A DNA stretch of 64,000 nucleotides from NCBI RefSeq assembly GCF_003240585.1, contig NZ_PCDP01000035.1, positions 496,001 through 560,000 of the forward strand, in the 5' to 3' direction. Within the stretch, counting starts at the first letter, position 1. Every line of letters begins with the position of its first letter. The DNA is from Arminella tubonensis. Lineage in GTDB: Bacteria; Pseudomonadota; Alphaproteobacteria; Rhizobiales; Rhizobiaceae. This document shows positions 62,754 through 64,000 of this stretch, one piece after another. The position numbers and the translations under genes were made by a program. The notes under the pieces were generated by a model. The model did not search any database, was not told where the DNA came from, and saw nothing but the letters and a program-made list of their open reading frames with translations.

Positions 62754-64000
62754 GCTTCCACCGCCCTTCCTTTAAGTGCGAAGAGCCCACGTGGCCGCTT
62801 CTGGATGAACAGGATGATGAGGACGAGAACCAGGATCTTGCCAAGCACCGCCCCGGCATAGGGCTCGAGGAACTTGTTGAGGATGCCGAGCGACATGGCT
62901 CCAACAAGCGTTCCCCAGAGATTGCCGACGCCGCCGAAGACGACGACCATGAAGCTGTCGATGATATAGGCCTGGCCAAGGTTCGGGGAGACATTGTCGA
63001 TCTGGCTGAGCGCCACGCCCGCCATGCCCGCAACGCCGGACCCGAGCGCGAAGGTGAAGGCATCGACCCAGGCGGTCCTGATGCCCATCGACGATGCCAT
63101 CCGCCGGTTTTGCGTCACCGCGCGCATCTGCAGGCCGAACGGTGTCCGCTTCAGCAACATCAGCAGCGCGAAGAATACCACCAGCGCGAAGACGATGATC
63201 CAGAGCCGGTTCCAGGTGATATCAAGGCCGCCGAGATCGAACGAGCCCGACATCCAGCTCGGATTGCGGACCTCGCGGTTGGTCGGACCAAAGATCGAGC
63301 GAACCGCCTGCTGCAGGATCAGCGAGATGCCCCAGGTCGCGAGCAGTGTTTCGAGCGGCCTCTTGTAGAGAAAACGGATCACCGTGCGCTCGATGACGAA
63401 GCCGACGAGGCCGGTGAACAGGAACGCGGCCGGAACTGCGAAGGCGAGCGAACAATCCGCGAGATTGGGCAAATAATCGACAATGGCTTCCTGCACGACA
63501 TAGGTCGTGTAGGCGCCGAGCATTACCATTTCACCATGCGCCATGTTGACCACGCCCATGACGCCGAAGGTAATCGACAACCCGATCGCCGCCAGCATCA
63601 GCACCGAGCTCAGCGACAGGCCGTACCAGATATTCTGGGCGACATCCCATAGGGCAAGCGTATCGGTGATCGAGTCCATATCCTTCTGGAGGGCCGGCTT
63701 CAGGTCGTCCGGCGCTGTCTGCATCGCCGTCGTCAGGATCGCCAGTGCATCCCGATCGCCGCGGGCGGCAATCGTATCGATAGCCTTCTTTTTCTCCTCG
63801 GGACTGGCATCGCTTTTCAAGAGCATGACAGCCCTCGCCGCCTCCATGGTCTTCTTGACCTCGCCATCCTTCTCCTGCGCAAGGGCGGAATTCAGGAGGT
63901 CCAGGTTCGACGCATCCGCGTCCTTCAGCATGTCCTGCGCGGCAGAAAGTCGAGCGGAGCGATCGGGGCTGAGCAGCGTCAGCTGGCTGACGGAGGCGCT
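62750..64000 (-). CDS. urtB: Urea ABC transporter permease UrtB (5' end beyond window)
   Basis: 417 codons are visible and the frame stays open to the window edge. The C-terminal 290 residues are a LivH-like permease (ITFGVMGVVNMAHGEMVMLG, ATWGISLILQQAVRSIFGPT, VFGGVGNLWGTLVGAMSLGI). The first 125 visible residues are a soluble, helical, presumably periplasmic domain (DALAILTTAMQTAPDDLKPA), a known extra domain of proteobacterial UrtB (about 530-540 aa). The internal Met at 63931 is not the real start. Confidence 0.93.
   Translation of the reverse strand, partial: SASVSQLTLLSPDRSARLSAAQDMLKDADASNLDLLNSALAQEKDGEVKKTMEAARAVMLLKSDASPEEKKKAIDTIAARGDRDALAILTTAMQTAPDDLKPALQKDMDSITDTLALWDVAQNIWYGLSLSSVLMLAAIGLSITFGVMGVVNMAHGEMVMLGAYTTYVVQEAIVDYLPNLADCSLAFAVPAAFLFTGLVGFVIERTVIRFLYKRPLETLLATWGISLILQQAVRSIFGPTNREVRNPSWMSGSFDLGGLDITWNRLWIIVFALVVFFALLMLLKRTPFGLQMRAVTQNRRMASSMGIRTAWVDAFTFALGSGVAGMAGVALSQIDNVSPNLGQAYIIDSFMVVVFGGVGNLWGTLVGAMSLGILNKFLEPYAGAVLGKILVLVLIILFIQKRPRGLFALKGRAVEA

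Noticed and set aside
61560..62861. 433-codon plus-strand frame opposite urtC/urtD
   Set aside because: Antisense to conserved transporter genes, low-complexity Asp/Glu/Arg-rich product.
1..64000. tRNA, rRNA, CRISPR arrays, insertion sequences, attachment sites and replication origin
   Set aside because: I looked for clover-leaf-like segments ending in CCA, regularly spaced short repeats, transposase motifs and terminal inverted repeats by reading and saw none that I can support. A covariance-model and repeat search would settle this.

Overview
The window looks like chromosome, or a chromosome-like replicon, from an alphaproteobacterium of the Rhizobiaceae, close to Rhizobium. The evidence is the gene content: a thuAB pair, TGA-N9-TCA iron boxes of the RirA type around a hmu/tonB locus, the EcfG/NepR/PhyR stress module, a PreT/PreA-dihydropyrimidinase pathway with a RutR-like regulator, and a urease cluster next to urt urea-transport genes. 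Base composition is GC-rich with strong GC3 codon bias, and genes are densely packed with many 4-bp ATGA overlaps. No rRNA, tRNA, CRISPR array, insertion sequence or prophage was recognised.

Left part (1-19.8 kb). A truncated virB8 (type IV secretion) runs off the left edge. It is followed by a glutamate-receptor-like channel protein, a small secreted protein, an LpxO/AspH-type hydroxylase and a LuxR-type regulator. Next come thuAB behind a LacI-type operator, and a TetR-SMR efflux operon whose operator lies inside its promoter. A six-gene leftward sugar operon (two sugar enzymes, binding protein, two permeases, ATPase) faces a rightward LacI regulator followed by a truncated haemoglobin, with a perfect 14-bp operator between them. 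Then follows the iron/haem block: an IsdG-type haem oxygenase operon, tonB, and across a RirA-type box hemP-hmuSTUV.

Middle (24-43.7 kb). The general stress response module follows: two membrane-stress proteins behind a perfect EcfG promoter, ecfG, nepR, phyR and an HWE-like kinase with its own perfect EcfG promoter. Reductive pyrimidine catabolism comes next: preT, preA, a rutR-like repressor, an M20 amidase, dihydropyrimidinase, a cupin and an NMT1-type ABC transporter operon. A haem oxygenase/bacteriophytochrome pair is inserted in the middle of it. A frameshifted SEC-C remnant lies between preA and the phytochrome pair.

Right part (44-64 kb). An RND efflux pair is followed by an unusual MerR regulator fused to an ABC-type ATPase domain. 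The urease cluster is transcribed leftwards as ureD-A-B, an LprI-like gene, a sialyltransferase-like gene, ureC, then four unrelated genes (glyoxalase-like, DUF1275, peroxiredoxin, GGDEF), then ureE-F-G. Upstream of it lie urtE, urtD, urtC and a partial urtB, so urea import and hydrolysis are neighbours.

Three families of 110-120 bp palindromic intergenic repeats are dispersed through the window, two of them with two copies each. All names rest on reading the translated sequences; no database search was possible.
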